Assembly (NCBI GenBank): GCA_964409645.1
Contig: CAYPEK010000123.1
Location: 1-12,117 of the forward strand
Reading direction: 5' to 3'
Origin: CAYPEK01 sp964409645
GTDB lineage: Bacteria > UBP15 > UBA6099
DNA: 12,117 bases
Every line of letters begins with the position of its first letter. Within the stretch, counting starts at the first letter, position 1. Positions 1 to 7,020 of the stretch are shown here, in pieces. Both the position numbers and the translations under genes were made by a program. A model generated the notes under the pieces. That model searched no databases. It was not told the origin of the DNA and was given only the letters and a program-made list of their open reading frames with translations.

Positions 1-2
1 TT

Positions 3-62
3 CGTCTTGTATCTCATCCCTTTTTTCGATTTCTGCCTGCACTGGTGAAAAATGCGGGTTAA
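3..62 (+). CDS. possible 3' end of an upstream gene (partial)
   Basis: An open frame enters from the left edge and stops at a TAA at 60-62. The visible 19 residues read RLVSHPFFRFLPALVKNAG, which is compositionally plausible as a protein C-terminus. The other + frames also stay open for a short distance (stops at 46-48 and near 76), so the choice of frame is weak. If real, it would overlap the start of the next small ORF by 11 bases, as in tightly packed operons. Function cannot be judged from so few residues. Confidence 0.25.
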   Translation, partial: RLVSHPFFRFLPALVKNAG

Positions 63-210
63 AATCGTTGGCAAAGTAATTCTCGGAATTCTCGAAGTTT
101 TTCCGGTCTTTGCTTTCAAACGGATTGCGAATTATTCCGATTCGTGGATAATAATGGATACTTATGTTTATTTTGAAATATTGAGATTCAGGAAAGCGAG
201 GAAGACATGA
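52..210 (+). CDS. possible small ORF (52 aa) overlapping the SCP2-like gene
   Basis: ATG at 52 is preceded by a GGTGA a few bases upstream and opens 52 codons ending in TGA at 208-210. That stop overlaps the ATG of the next gene (207) in an ATGA arrangement typical of translational coupling. The product begins MRVKIVGKVILGILEVFPVF and is hydrophobic in its first half, aromatic in the middle (Tyr, Trp, Phe) and basic at the end (RFRKARKT). I do not recognise a family. The stretch is more AT-rich than the gene behind it, and a possible promoter lies inside it (125-152), so it may be untranslated leader rather than a gene. Confidence 0.35.
   Translation: MRVKIVGKVILGILEVFPVFAFKRIANYSDSWIIMDTYVYFEILRFRKARKT
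125..152 (+). promoter_or_regulatory. possible sigma70-type promoter for the SCP2-like/alcohol dehydrogenase genes
   Basis: TTGCGA (125-130) and GATAAT (147-152) are separated by 16 bases, matching TTGACA at 4/6 and TATAAT at 5/6. A transcript would start near 159, giving a leader of about 48 bases before the ATG at 207. It lies in an AT-rich stretch, where chance matches are common. It also competes with the idea that bases 52-210 encode a peptide. Confidence 0.3.
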
Positions 211-734
211 CGCGGATATTCTTACTGTCTTTCAAAGCCAAGCAGCGGATAGCGGCAATCGCGCTTCTCGCGCTCGGTGTCACGTTCGAGTATCTCTCCC
301 GCAAGTCCAAGGCGCTCAAGGACGAGATTGCCGGATGGGAGGAAGGCCGCGTGTTCGCGCTCAGCGTTATGCGCGACGGCCCCTCGGTGTCGCTAAAAAA
401 GGAAAACGGCGCCATCAGATACCTCGGTTACGGCCTCAAGGATTCGGACATCACGTTCTACTTCAAGAACATCGACTCGGCGCTGATGGTGTTCGTCGGC
501 ATGATGGGCGCGCACACCGCATCGATCCAGCACCGCACGATCGTCCACGGTGATCTCGGAAAGGCGATGGAGGTCCTTCGCGCGATGAACATCGTGCAAA
601 TGTACCTCTTCCCGGGCATAGTGCTCAAGACGACTTTCAAGCGGCCGCCCAAAATGAGCTTCGGACAACTTTTGTTAAAGGCATGGGTGATGATCCGTCT
701 TACCCCCGGCCTGATCGCAGCGGCGGGCAGATAA
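207..734 (+). CDS. SCP2-like (sterol carrier) domain protein
   Basis: This is a 175-residue protein. Residues 12-26 form a short hydrophobic helix (IAAIALLALGVTFEY) that could anchor or pack the N-terminus. The rest resembles the SCP2 sterol/lipid-carrier fold: a stretch with DITFYFKNIDSALMVFVG (about residues 81-98), then an H-G-D-L-G-KAMEVLRAMNIVQMYLFP segment (about 114-136). Proteins of this fold bind acyl chains or other hydrophobic ligands and have no catalytic residues of their own. A GAGGA lies just ahead of the ATG. The neighbour 34 bp downstream is an iron-dependent alcohol dehydrogenase on the same strand, which suggests joint handling of a lipophilic alcohol or aldehyde; that link is inference. 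The family call rests on pattern memory, not alignment. Confidence 0.75.
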   Translation: MTRIFLLSFKAKQRIAAIALLALGVTFEYLSRKSKALKDEIAGWEEGRVFALSVMRDGPSVSLKKENGAIRYLGYGLKDSDITFYFKNIDSALMVFVGMMGAHTASIQHRTIVHGDLGKAMEVLRAMNIVQMYLFPGIVLKTTFKRPPKMSFGQLLLKAWVMIRLTPGLIAAAGR

Positions 735-768
735 CGCGCCCCGCGAAAAATCGAATAGGAGATAATAA

Positions 769-1944
769 ATGAACACGAACTATTACGAATTCTTCTGCCC
801 GGTGAAGGTTATAAGCGGTTTGCAGGCTCTTTCCAATCTTCCGCACGAGATGGACCAGCTCGGAGCTCACAAAGCGCTCATCGTCACAGATAAGGGCGTC
901 GCCGGCGCCGGACTTATCCGACACGTCGAAGCTGCCTTCGAGGGCTCCAACTGCTCGATTGGCCACATCTTCGACGAGACGCCGCCCGATTCGAGTAACG
1001 TCATCTGCAATCAGGTCGCGTCGCTCTATCTCGAGAAAAAATGCGACTGCTTTGTCGCCGTCGGCGGCGGAAGCTGCATCGACACCGCGAAGGGCGCCAA
1101 TATAGTCGTCTCCGAGGAGACAGACGATCTGATGAAGTTCCGTGGCGCGGAGCGGATCAGCAAACAGCTTAAGCCGATGCTGGTTGTCCCGACCACCGCC
1201 GGAACCGGCTCCGAGGTCACGCTCGTTGCCGTCATCAGCAACGTTCAGGCAGGCGTAAAAATGGCGTTCACATCGGACCGGCTCTACCCGAATGCGGCGA
1301 TCCTCGATCCGAAAATGACGATGACGATGCCTCCAAAGATCACCGCCGCGACAGGCATGGATGCGCTCACACACTCCATTGAAGCCTACTACTGTCTCCA
1401 GAAAAACCCGATCTCGGACTCGCTTGCGATCACCGCGATCAAACTGATAATGGCGAATCTTTACACCTGCGTCGAGAAGGGCAGCGATGAAGTCGCCCGG
1501 CTCGCGATGGCAAACGCGTCGCTTATCGCCGGTATGGCGTTCTCGAACTCGATGGTCGGCATCGTGCATGCCACAGCGCACGCGACGGGTGGCGTCTGCC
1601 ACGTCCCGCACGGTGTCGCCAATGCCATCCTGTTACCATTCGGCATGGAGCACAACTTCGGCAAGTGCGCGGACACCATCGGCGAACTCGCGCCGTATCT
1701 TTGCGGCTGCGAAGTGTCCGGCAGCGGACTCGACCGCGCGAAGGCTGCCGTCAAGGCAGTGCGCGATATGAACGAGAAGCTCAACAAGATGAGCGGACTG
1801 CCCATACGGCTGCGCGACGCTGGAGTTCCCGAGGACAAGCTCGGAGACATTGCGAAGGTGGCGCTGAACGACGGCGCGTCCGTTTACAACCCTGAAGACT
1901 GCGTGCTCGACGAAGTCCTCGCACTCCTCAAACGCGCGTACTGA
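769..1944 (+). CDS. iron-containing alcohol dehydrogenase (group III)
   Basis: This 391-residue protein has the usual length for Fe-dependent alcohol dehydrogenases, which interconvert alcohols and aldehydes or ketones with NAD(P)H in the cytoplasm. The N-terminal dinucleotide-binding domain shows GGGSCIDTAKG (99-109) and PTTAGTGSE (141-149). The C-terminal domain carries the metal site: D198 and H202 in GMDALTHSIEAY, then H267 and H281 in HATAHATGGVCHVPHG. The 14-residue spacing of the last two ligands matches that in E. coli lactaldehyde reductase FucO. All four ligands are present, so it should be active. An AGGAGA sits five bases before the ATG. Substrate cannot be read from sequence: 1,2-propanediol, butanol, 1,3-propanediol and longer-chain alcohol enzymes all look alike. 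It probably shares a transcript with the preceding SCP2-like gene. Confidence 0.95.
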   Translation: MNTNYYEFFCPVKVISGLQALSNLPHEMDQLGAHKALIVTDKGVAGAGLIRHVEAAFEGSNCSIGHIFDETPPDSSNVICNQVASLYLEKKCDCFVAVGGGSCIDTAKGANIVVSEETDDLMKFRGAERISKQLKPMLVVPTTAGTGSEVTLVAVISNVQAGVKMAFTSDRLYPNAAILDPKMTMTMPPKITAATGMDALTHSIEAYYCLQKNPISDSLAITAIKLIMANLYTCVEKGSDEVARLAMANASLIAGMAFSNSMVGIVHATAHATGGVCHVPHGVANAILLPFGMEHNFGKCADTIGELAPYLCGCEVSGSGLDRAKAAVKAVRDMNEKLNKMSGLPIRLRDAGVPEDKLGDIAKVALNDGASVYNPEDCVLDEVLALLKRAY

Positions 1945-1959
1945 TTTACAGGTAAAATA

Positions 1960-1984
1960 TTCAATTAAGCATTAATTAATTGAA
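1960..1984. repeat. 9-bp AT-only inverted repeat between convergent genes
   Basis: TTCAATTAA (1960-1968) and TTAATTGAA (1976-1984) are perfect complements around a 7-base loop. The element spans the junction of the alcohol dehydrogenase and the convergent HD-domain gene and covers the latter's stop codon. It could act as a weak bidirectional transcription barrier, but the stem has only one G-C pair and no U-tract follows on either strand, so termination is doubtful. Confidence 0.3.
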
Positions 1985-3226
1985 CTCTTGTCTGGGGCAT
2001 CTATCATATTGAATATGACCGGAAGAATATCCGAGCATATCTTTATGTAACAAATCTTTTATTAGAGGACAGTATTTGTTTTCCTTTTTTATTTGTTCAA
2101 GTGCGTCATCGATAAACTGCGTAACCTGATATTCACGGGTTGTAGTCATGGCGCTAAGACTGTCTATTATGCGGAGTAAACATATGTCACAAGTGCATCT
2201 ACCCATTACGGGATTATATTTCATAGCTTCATCGATCATGCTCGATACATATAGCTTTTTCTCCATTGACACTTCAGCTTTTTTATATTCAGGTATACAG
2301 AATTTATGAAAAATCTCAATTATCTCTTCACGTTCGGGATATGTATTTTTGTGATAGAAATCTTCATGATGCCAAATAATCATGGATAAGAACAGACCTA
2401 ATGTGTCGGGGGAAAGGTGCTCGGACAGAAAAGAATATATCGTTGCTCCTCCAATTATCGTGTGATATTTAATATATTCATCCATAAGAGGACTTTTACC
2501 GCCAACCGCATCTAATATGCTAATTGGCCAAAATATCTTACCTATATCATGCAGAAGTATCGCGTTTCTAAATCGTTCGTGCCTCAGATTTAATCGCCTT
2601 TTATCGTTTTGCAAACCACCTTTTCTTAACAATTCGTCTATTCTGTCCATCAAATACAAGTTAATTACAGAATGGTTATATGTATAAGGATGATAAGACA
2701 TCAGCATCCTGCTCAAAAAAGCACAGGCTTGACCCTCTTTGTTTAGTAGGTTTTCCTCTTTAACATACATAGTGATTATTGACACAATCGCTGCTGTTAA
2801 AAACTCCGGTTCGAATCTTAATCCACCTGCCAAATTATTCTGAGTTATTATAATTGTTTTTCTTTCACATTTCTCATATATTGTGATATCTTCGTTTGTT
2901 CCATCATCCACTGCATAATATATTCCTACTTTATAACTTTTTTGATCTTTACTTACCTCTTTTTTGAATATGACATTCTTTACATCTACCTCACCATTTT
3001 GATCGGCTATCTGAAAAGTTATTCCATTGAACCAATAAATATTATTGGCCAGTGATTGAATGAGCGTTGATAAAAAAAGAGACAAGCAATTGCTGTCAGA
3101 TGATATTTTATTTCTTATTTCATAAGGCGTTTCATGATATAAATATTCCGAAAGTTTGTACAAATCTTTTAGAAAGTCAAGCCTTGATCTTGCTTCATTG
3201 AGAATAAACTCACCTGTTTCCTGCAT
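1976..3226 (-). CDS. HD-GYP-like metal-dependent phosphohydrolase, unknown N-terminal domain
   Basis: This 416-residue protein has an N-terminal region (1-150) that I do not recognise; it has mixed alpha/beta character and could be a sensor. From about 178 on it follows the HD-GYP order: H185 in PYTYNHS, H226-D227 in HDIGKIFWPISIL (226-238), H255 in YHTIIGG, H286-H287 in WHHEDF, and D355 in IIDSLSAMTTTREY, matching the family's DvyDALTsdRpY. These are the ligands of the di- or tri-iron site in cyclic dinucleotide phosphodiesterases. The name-giving GYP is replaced: HHE is followed by DFYHKNTYPE. The stretch between HHE and D355 is longer than usual and holds a Cys cluster (C344, C346, C349). 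The start has GGGAGG five bases upstream, and the gene lies 15 bp behind the large metallopeptidase-like gene. Codon use is AT-rich, unlike the flanks. Activity on c-di-GMP, cGAMP or another nucleotide is possible but unproven. Confidence 0.85.
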   Translation of the reverse strand: MQETGEFILNEARSRLDFLKDLYKLSEYLYHETPYEIRNKISSDSNCLSLFLSTLIQSLANNIYWFNGITFQIADQNGEVDVKNVIFKKEVSKDQKSYKVGIYYAVDDGTNEDITIYEKCERKTIIITQNNLAGGLRFEPEFLTAAIVSIITMYVKEENLLNKEGQACAFLSRMLMSYHPYTYNHSVINLYLMDRIDELLRKGGLQNDKRRLNLRHERFRNAILLHDIGKIFWPISILDAVGGKSPLMDEYIKYHTIIGGATIYSFLSEHLSPDTLGLFLSMIIWHHEDFYHKNTYPEREEIIEIFHKFCIPEYKKAEVSMEKKLYVSSMIDEAMKYNPVMGRCTCDICLLRIIDSLSAMTTTREYQVTQFIDDALEQIKKENKYCPLIKDLLHKDMLGYSSGHIQYDRCPRQEFN

Positions 3227-3241
3227 CTAAGCCTCCCGAAT

Positions 3242-6200
3242 TTATATATTACTTGTCTGATTTTCATCGTACGAGTCCAAATAATTCATGAATTCATATA
3301 TAGCCGTTATATTACTCCTCAATCCTTTCAGTCTGGCCACACTCCATTTCTCTCCGGCATTAAATTCGTAAGAACCGATATCTTTCTTTATCTTCTCTAT
3401 TGTCTTCTCATAATGATTCCATAAAAGCGCAAGAATAATTCTATTCGGTTCAATCACTTGCTCTATATTTATCAATCCCCTGTCGAGTCTATCTGCTATG
3501 TATCTGATATCCGGCCTCACATCAATGAAATATTCACTTTTGCCGACGGTTGTTTTGTCTATTATGTATTTGATATATTCTGAGTTTTCATTACTGATTA
3601 AATGAGTCTCTTTCTGATAACATTTCAATTCTATCGATTTGTATTCAACAGATTCGTCGATCCAATTAACCATGTGCGCATACAATTGTTTGTTATATTG
3701 AAAATATGAGATCAAGCGACATGTTTTATCGCATATGGTGTTCTGGTTTATCGATATCCGTTTTTCGAAACCCTCGCACTTTTTTATCAGAATATTCTTA
3801 TCTAACGGGACATGTTCTCCACCATTATTTTCAATACGGTTTATTTTTTCGTCCATTAGTCTTTTAATAACATTGTACAGACCGTTTTTAACGAATTTGT
3901 CATACTCGGTAAGTGCAGTTACAAACATTTTTTCATGTGAGAGCTTTTCGAATTCTTTATGTTGAGTTTTAAATAGTATTACAAAGAAATATTTCAGTAT
4001 CTCTCTATCTAATATAAAAGATGATTCATAGGTTTCCTCCCATTTGAGGAGTGTCGTCGCAATCCACATGGCCTTTTTTTCCGTGAACAGGAATATGGAC
4101 GACTCAAAGCCAAGTCCAAATGCCATTAGTTCACAGAGGGTTTCTTTTATGTCCTTACTTGTAATGTATCTTCCTTTCTTCCTGTAATCCTCTATTAGCA
4201 AATCTTTAAATGCCTCGGAGGTATCAATAATCAAGTGCCCAACTTCATGGAAGAGCCTTGATAGTTGAAATATATTCATCATCGATGATGTCGGCAGTGT
4301 AAAACCTATTCTCCATAGATAGGAAAAGAAATCCCCTCCGCGTCTGCTTAAAAATAAAAACGGAGGCTTTCTAATGCCAGAATATAAACCTGAATTCTCC
4401 ATCATTTGTATCGGAATAGCTCTGATGGCTTCTTTTATCGTACTGATGCCACCGAGTCCGCCTGTAAAATCAGTTCTTGTTTGCACTTCAAGTTCTCTTA
4501 TCGAAATGAACGTACCTGAAAATGCCTCCAACATCGCTTCCTCAAGATAACAACAAGCCACATCTAAAACACGTTCAATATTTCGCAGCATACTTTTTGA
4601 ATCTTTGTCTTTGTTCTTCAACTTAACGAATAGTTCCGTAAGCGTATCAACGATATTTCTTACATCATCACTTCTTAGTTCAACGCTTTCTGACATTACT
4701 ACGGTATCTAAAATACTAGCTAGTCTTAGAAGTGGCAGTCTGTCTTTTATTAAATCGCCTTCAAGATATAGCCTGATGATCGATTTGAAATTTTTATATA
4801 ATCTTAATTTTTCTTCGATTACCCTCGATTTCTCCTCGGTATCGTTTTTAGATGAATCTTCAGGTATTAGCAAATTGTTACTTATACGTGGCACGGCATC
4901 GTAATTCAAACTTATACGTGGCACTACATCGAAAACATCATCTGCGATATCCTTGTCTCTCAGATATTCAATTAGATCAATATATGTTTTCCAAGGAATG
5001 TCTTTTACAGGTCGCACTATCAGGTTATGGCTCGAAAACGGATACATGAAATCGCATTCGATTTTGTGCTTTTTACACATATTTTTGATTTTTTCTGTTA
5101 CAATTTGTTGCTTCCCAGCTTTAACACTAAGTTGCGCAAAAAGTTTTATGTTATTAGTGTCTGGTTTTGTATTCCTGAATATTTCATGGATGTCAAAACC
5201 ATCTTCTTCAGTTTCTTTAAAAAGATCAAAACTAACGCCACAAAGTCTGTAACAAAAATATGGCTTCAAGCTGTCTTTCTTATCGGAACACAATAAACTC
5301 TCTATGGGCTTGTTCCATGAAAGATCGCTCACAATTACTATCTCTCGAGAAGAATGCGAGTGAAATGCAAACACATTAACATCTTTGTTTTTTTCAATGT
5401 TTACTGCGTATTCGAATTCATCTTTTATCTTTCCTTTGTTTTTATCTGTCTTTATGAATGCTATATTAATACATTTTGTAGGGATTATTTTGTTTTTCTC
5501 TTTACTTTTATTCTCCATTTTAGTTTTTTCGCATCCGACAATCGGATTAAACAACTCTTTAAATTCTGCACTGAACCTAGGATATCTATTTTTTATATCA
5601 ACGATACCTCCTTCGTCATTACATTCCACAATGCGATAAGCTGAAAAATTCAACTTCGACACGATTCTGTTATAAATATAATCAGAAGGATATAAATATC
5701 TAAGGTCATCTTTCTCGAATAGCCTTGGAGAGATCGTTATGGTTACAAATCCGAAACCACCGACAACAACAGCCCCGAAAACCCTGTTTTTAAGCCTGTG
5801 ATTTTCAAAATAATCTAGAGCGGTTAATCTTTTAATGTCATTTTCCGATTTGATTACATCTACAAATGAAGTATAGAGTTTTTTTGCCTTTTCAGCAATT
5901 TCGGTGTTATTACCCTTCATTCTGATCACTTGATAAAGATTGTGCGGAACGTCATCTCTCATGTTTTCCTTATTGTTTTTCTTTGCTTCTGCTTTCAACA
6001 AATCATTCATTTCGCCGATAATTATCTTTGAATCTTTGCGTTTAATTAAATCATACCACTGTTCTAATTTATCCATGTCGTTTTTCAGCAACGCATCGAA
6101 TTCGCTCATGTATTTTTTACACTTAAGCTGCTCGATTATCTCTGTTGCGGGTTTTTGCTTAAACCCTTGCTCGCGTTCATTGTTAGCAACATTACTAAAA

Positions 6201-6349
6201 ATATTCTTGAACAAATCTTTTTCAACCAGAAATAGCTCATCGGCGATTTTAGTTATTGCTTTGTTGGAGGTTTGTTTATCGCCGTTTTTGAGTTTGACAA
6301 AAGTCAACCTAATAATAAAATTTGACACAGCATATCTCTGCCCGTCCAT
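3242..6349 (-). CDS. large protein of unknown family with HEVGH metallopeptidase motif
   Basis: This is a 1035-residue AT-rich gene; GAGG lies seven bases before the ATG. I recognise no family over the whole length. The clearest motif is LFHEVGHLIID with H701-E702-V-G-H705, an HExxH zinc site with the hydrophobic flanks of true metallopeptidases. About 35 residues on, E740 in TLCELMAFGLGF has the spacing and setting of the third (Glu) ligand of gluzincins. A glycine-rich approach (TGGLGGIS, 629-636) and a basic FLSRRGGD (666-673) precede it. The N-terminal 600 residues are Lys/Glu-rich with a hydrophobic VFGAVVVGGFGFVTITIS patch (190-207); no signal peptide or clear membrane segment is seen. 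Residues 474-493 contain a tandem duplication (DVVPRISLNY, DAVPRISNNL). A CDKTC motif lies at 873-877. It is the first gene of a two-gene operon with the HD-GYP-like gene. Protease activity is inferred from the motif alone. Confidence 0.8.
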   Translation of the reverse strand: MDGQRYAVSNFIIRLTFVKLKNGDKQTSNKAITKIADELFLVEKDLFKNIFSNVANNEREQGFKQKPATEIIEQLKCKKYMSEFDALLKNDMDKLEQWYDLIKRKDSKIIIGEMNDLLKAEAKKNNKENMRDDVPHNLYQVIRMKGNNTEIAEKAKKLYTSFVDVIKSENDIKRLTALDYFENHRLKNRVFGAVVVGGFGFVTITISPRLFEKDDLRYLYPSDYIYNRIVSKLNFSAYRIVECNDEGGIVDIKNRYPRFSAEFKELFNPIVGCEKTKMENKSKEKNKIIPTKCINIAFIKTDKNKGKIKDEFEYAVNIEKNKDVNVFAFHSHSSREIVIVSDLSWNKPIESLLCSDKKDSLKPYFCYRLCGVSFDLFKETEEDGFDIHEIFRNTKPDTNNIKLFAQLSVKAGKQQIVTEKIKNMCKKHKIECDFMYPFSSHNLIVRPVKDIPWKTYIDLIEYLRDKDIADDVFDVVPRISLNYDAVPRISNNLLIPEDSSKNDTEEKSRVIEEKLRLYKNFKSIIRLYLEGDLIKDRLPLLRLASILDTVVMSESVELRSDDVRNIVDTLTELFVKLKNKDKDSKSMLRNIERVLDVACCYLEEAMLEAFSGTFISIRELEVQTRTDFTGGLGGISTIKEAIRAIPIQMMENSGLYSGIRKPPFLFLSRRGGDFFSYLWRIGFTLPTSSMMNIFQLSRLFHEVGHLIIDTSEAFKDLLIEDYRKKGRYITSKDIKETLCELMAFGLGFESSIFLFTEKKAMWIATTLLKWEETYESSFILDREILKYFFVILFKTQHKEFEKLSHEKMFVTALTEYDKFVKNGLYNVIKRLMDEKINRIENNGGEHVPLDKNILIKKCEGFEKRISINQNTICDKTCRLISYFQYNKQLYAHMVNWIDESVEYKSIELKCYQKETHLISNENSEYIKYIIDKTTVGKSEYFIDVRPDIRYIADRLDRGLINIEQVIEPNRIILALLWNHYEKTIEKIKKDIGSYEFNAGEKWSVARLKGLRSNITAIYEFMNYLDSYDENQTSNI
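4880..4931 (-). repeat. imperfect 30-bp tandem duplication inside the metallopeptidase-like gene
   Basis: ACTTATACGTGGCAC occurs at 4880-4894 and again, identically, at 4910-4924. Both copies run on into a similar ACATCG/GCATCG end (to 4901 and 4931). The period is 30 bases, keeping the frame, and gives two similar decapeptides (DVVPRISLNY, DAVPRISNNL). This looks like a recent in-frame duplication or a two-copy peptide motif. Confidence 0.75.
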
Positions 6350-6501
6350 CGCTTAACCTCCATTATGTTGTTATTGCGAAGTAGCTATTATTGCCAAATA
6401 GTTACTGCTTAACGCGTCACACGATCAAACAACAAACAACATCACTGCCGCTACAAAACACCGCACGCCGGCAATCAGGTGCCGCCTGCTTAAGCCTGAT
6501 T

Positions 6502-6711
6502 TTACCCTTCTCTTTCGTTGTTATAAAGATACGGATATAATGGCGTGTTCCTTGTCTCTCTGAGCTCATCGCCTTCGAATATCGATTCTCTCCAGCCGGA
6601 ATCACCTTGCCACATATCCATCTCGCCCTCCCTCATCAGCTTGCCCTTGAAGGGCGAGATGTGAGAATGCTCTCTCCTGTACTGCATCCAATGGTCCAGA
6701 GAAGACTTCAC
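6502..6711 (-). CDS. possible small ORF (69 aa, GTG start), hypothetical
   Basis: A GTG at 6711 is preceded at nine bases by GGGAGG, a good ribosome-binding spacing, and opens 69 codons. The product is strongly charged (MKSSLDHWMQYRREHSHISP at the start; ends PLYPYLYNNEREG) with no recognisable domain. It reads in the same direction as the downstream two-gene operon, with a gap of about 150 bp. Against it: the same GGGAGG also precedes an ATG in another frame that gives only about 33 codons, and the ORF is built across a hairpin repeat. It may be a degraded gene or chance. Confidence 0.25.
   Translation of the reverse strand: MKSSLDHWMQYRREHSHISPFKGKLMREGEMDMWQGDSGWRESIFEGDELRETRNTPLYPYLYNNEREG
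6619..6661. repeat. 11-bp hairpin element
   Basis: CATCTCGCCCT (6619-6629) and AGGGCGAGATG (6651-6661) are perfect complements around a 21-base loop containing CCTCATCAGCTTGCCCTT. It is GC-rich within an AT-rich region, so it stands out. Its form (CTCATCAGC core between complementary arms) recalls small dispersed palindromic repeats seen in many bacterial genomes. Without other copies in view this cannot be confirmed. Confidence 0.45.
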
Positions 6712-7020
6712 TTTTCATATCCTCCCAAAAAACTTTTTATTAGTATCTATTGATGTCATTTAACATTCGGTAACGACAAGCAATAGAAATAACCTATGGC
6801 TATTTTGATACTTTATATATATAATGTCCAGCGATCGTGCCATATTTTTACAAAACATCAAAGTCAGCGTTTGTCCCAGCCGCAAAAGCGTACTATCCCT
6901 AACCACCCATTTGCTGGACTTTGTATTGATTTTACGTAAAACTTATTTGGATAGAAAGTATATTGCTTTAATCAGTATTTGTCAATGAATGACAAAATAT
7001 ATTTAGCAACTTGAGTGTCG

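Larger units (their letters stand above)
6350..7020. other. 670-bp AT-rich region without a confident gene
   Basis: This separates the AT-rich operon from the GH97 gene, both on the - strand. It should contain the promoter of the operon, but I could not settle on one. It holds a possible 69-codon ORF (6502-6711), an 11-bp hairpin (6619-6661), a TATAAT on the + strand at 6820-6825 without a good -35, and a small inverted repeat TTTGTCA/TGACAAA (6978-6996). No clear terminator for the GH97 gene was found in its first 100 bases. Confidence 0.6.

Noticed and set aside
700..1611. 303-codon open frame on the - strand
   Set aside because: It lies antisense to the well supported alcohol dehydrogenase; its Arg/Asp/His-rich product is typical of a shadow frame in GC-rich DNA.
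6820..6825. TATAAT on the + strand in the AT-rich leader
   Set aside because: No -35 at a usable distance and no + strand gene downstream; a TATATATATA run makes such a match expected.
6826..6919. GTCCAGC (6826-6832) and GCTGGAC (6913-6919) inverted pair
   Set aside because: Only seven bases and 80 bases apart; not distinguishable from chance.
6978..6996. TTTGTCA/TGACAAA inverted repeat just past the GH97 stop
   Set aside because: Seven AT-rich pairs without a following U-tract on the - strand; too weak for a terminator and common by chance in such DNA.
1945..7020. Search for direct repeats or integrase sites at the edges of the AT-rich insert
   Set aside because: I compared the two edges by eye and found no repeat longer than a few bases, and no tRNA gene, so a defined att-type integration cannot be claimed.
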